The translations under genes were made by a program, and so were the position numbers. The notes under the pieces are model-generated. The model worked only from the letters and a program-made list of their open reading frames with translations, was not told the origin of the DNA and did no database searches. A stretch of 52,500 bases of DNA, taken from assembly GCA_905221605.1 (NCBI GenBank), contig CAJNDS010002348.1, forward strand, positions 227,501 to 280,000. Reading direction: 5' to 3'. Below are positions 51,126 through 52,500 of the stretch, piece by piece (the first letter of the stretch is position 1; each line of letters starts with the position of its first letter). The DNA is from Symbiodinium natans. Lineage: Eukaryota > Sar > Dinophyceae > Suessiales > Symbiodiniaceae.

Positions 51126-52500
51126 TTGGGTCATGAAATCTCAGGTTCTCCGACTGGACTTGTTTAGCTGCATCCAGCGAGCCCGACTTCAATTTCCTAA
51201 ACCCTGAGCTTCAGAGCTAACAGCAAACCCCAGCACGTAGCCGCAAGGTGTGCCCGGAGGGATACCTGACATTTCTCTCTTTTTGGGGGCGTAGAAAGGA
51301 GGCACACAAAGGAACATACATATGGGAATTCCCAACAAAAGGGGTACCCCTTACATTCCCCCGCAAATACTAGAATCCTTATGATCGGAAAACCCAAAAA
51401 GGTTACATCTATTTTTTGGAAGCCCACATATTCAGAAGGTGTTTTTGGCCTTAGTTCTGAAAGGTTCGAAGCCATTCCGCGATCCCGCAAACTCCCTAAA
51501 GATGGAGCATGCTTGGCAGGCCTTTGGGACATTTGCATTTTATCCCTTATTGAGTTGAAGAGGATCATATTTCGGAATATTTTTGCAGGGGTTCTTAGGG
51601 CGTCCCTGGTAACCTTCTTGGGGCATAAGGATGTTCCAGTTTACTGTATCCCGAAATCCTAGACCCTAAACAGCCGAGGTGGCTTTGGGGCTGCTTAGGT
51701 GGTCACTTCTCGCGACAATCATGGTCCCTGCGTTGGGGATACCTGCGCTAGGGCTCCTAGAGCCTGAACCTCCCCTAAGCCCTGAATCCTACACCTCCAA
51801 CAGCCTTAACAACCCTGCACCCTGAAAAGCCCCAACAAGTCTTAAAACCCTTTTCAAAGAATGTTAACGCCTCCCCCTAACATTAAACCCCCTAATGTTA
51901 AATACCTTCTTATAACTTATAGTTATATTTTAGTATATGAGGGGGGGTGTATTTAAAATTAGGGGGTAGGGGGAATGCACCCTAGCCCAGAGATGTGGTC
52001 CCTTTGCCTTTTTTTTTTGGGGGGGGGGGGAGGCTGTTGAGGTGCCCCAGCTCTCTCTCGGAGGTGCTTGAGCTCTTGAAGGGTATGGTGAAGGCATCTA
52101 GGGCTTCGGGTGTCATTTTCGGGAGTGTAGAGTCTAGAGCTTCTTGTGTGTTCGTTTTGCCCCACCTCCGCGGTGGGGTTGTTAGATTTTAAACTCAACT
52201 CTTCTCCTCGCCCGGTCTACTCCTCGCTCATCCCTGGAGTCCCCAATCCCTGGAGTGCCCAACCCCAGTTGCAAGCAAAAACTAAGAAAGCACATTTGAA
52301 TCAATGTGTCTTTGTTTGAGCATCTCTTTTGCGTTCTTCTTATCGAGGATCAAGGTGGGGATGTTCGAAGTAAAATAGCTTTTTTTTCGGGGGGGGGATT
52401 GAAAGCTTTGGCGAGGACCCTAAACCCGAATCTCAGGGGGGGTGCTAGGGCGTGCTGCCTGCAGCAATTACGCTCAAAGGATGGGCCGCTCCAAGAGGAT
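51126..52500. other. Array-free tail
   Basis: Two overlapping frames on opposite strands (- 51,197-51,568, 123 codons; + 51,381-51,662, 93 codons) have no motif I recognise. A G run lies at 52,019-52,031. A possible exon starts after CTGCCTGCAG at 52,464 (QLRSKDGPLQED) and runs off the window. Confidence 0.4.

Overview
This is eukaryotic nuclear DNA, most likely from a dinoflagellate (moderate confidence). Three things point that way. The whole window is sown with interstitial arrays of the Arabidopsis-type telomere heptamer TTTAGGG/CCCTAAA. The recognisable coding pieces are pentatricopeptide (PPR) motifs of the 'NAAISACEKGGQWQQAL' style that I associate with dinoflagellates. Exon edges often read AG|G. 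Chromerids and green-lineage algae share this telomere unit and are not excluded. No bacterial-type gene, operon, rRNA or intact tRNA is visible.

Positions about 1,000-20,600: between the telomere-like arrays lie short (50-120 base), G/C-rich-third-position segments. Translated on the + strand they give one PPR motif fragment after another, and they end with the two consecutive halves of an SMR (small MutS-related) domain: LDLHG at 20,045 and GRGLHS at 20,117 to 20,131 bases of offset further on, in the 20,496-20,579 segment. I read this as one PPR-SMR gene, or its remains, cut into more than 20 exons whose introns are filled with telomeric repeats, a 15-base minisatellite (9.1-10.0 kb) and small inverted-repeat elements. 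No single long open reading frame shows it, because every telomeric array of three or more units puts stops in all six frames. Exact splice sites, the start codon and intactness cannot be settled from sequence alone.

Positions about 20,700-44,700: the same architecture continues (unique 80-200 base spacer, telomeric array, spacer), mostly with coding-like segments I cannot assign, on + and in at least one place on -. Two inverted-repeat families stand out. One has CTAGGACCCGGAGTA-type ends and 4-base target duplications (copies at 1,091, 27,939, 28,693 and 39,714, and a decayed one near 27,767). The other is a TA-flanked Stowaway-like element at 16,100-16,402 inserted in a telomeric array. 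Purine-rich G tracts with a 20-base repeat lie at 24.3-25.5 kb.

Positions about 44,800-47,700: an island without telomeric repeats, with CT and GT microsatellites and a near-identical 0.5 kb duplication (45,669 and 46,745). After 47,700 the telomere-saturated pattern resumes to about 51,100; the final 1.3 kb is mostly array-free.

Most nominal open reading frames above 60 codons are products of microsatellites, the minisatellite or telomeric tails (C-terminal GLGFRV or LNPKP) and are not annotated as genes.
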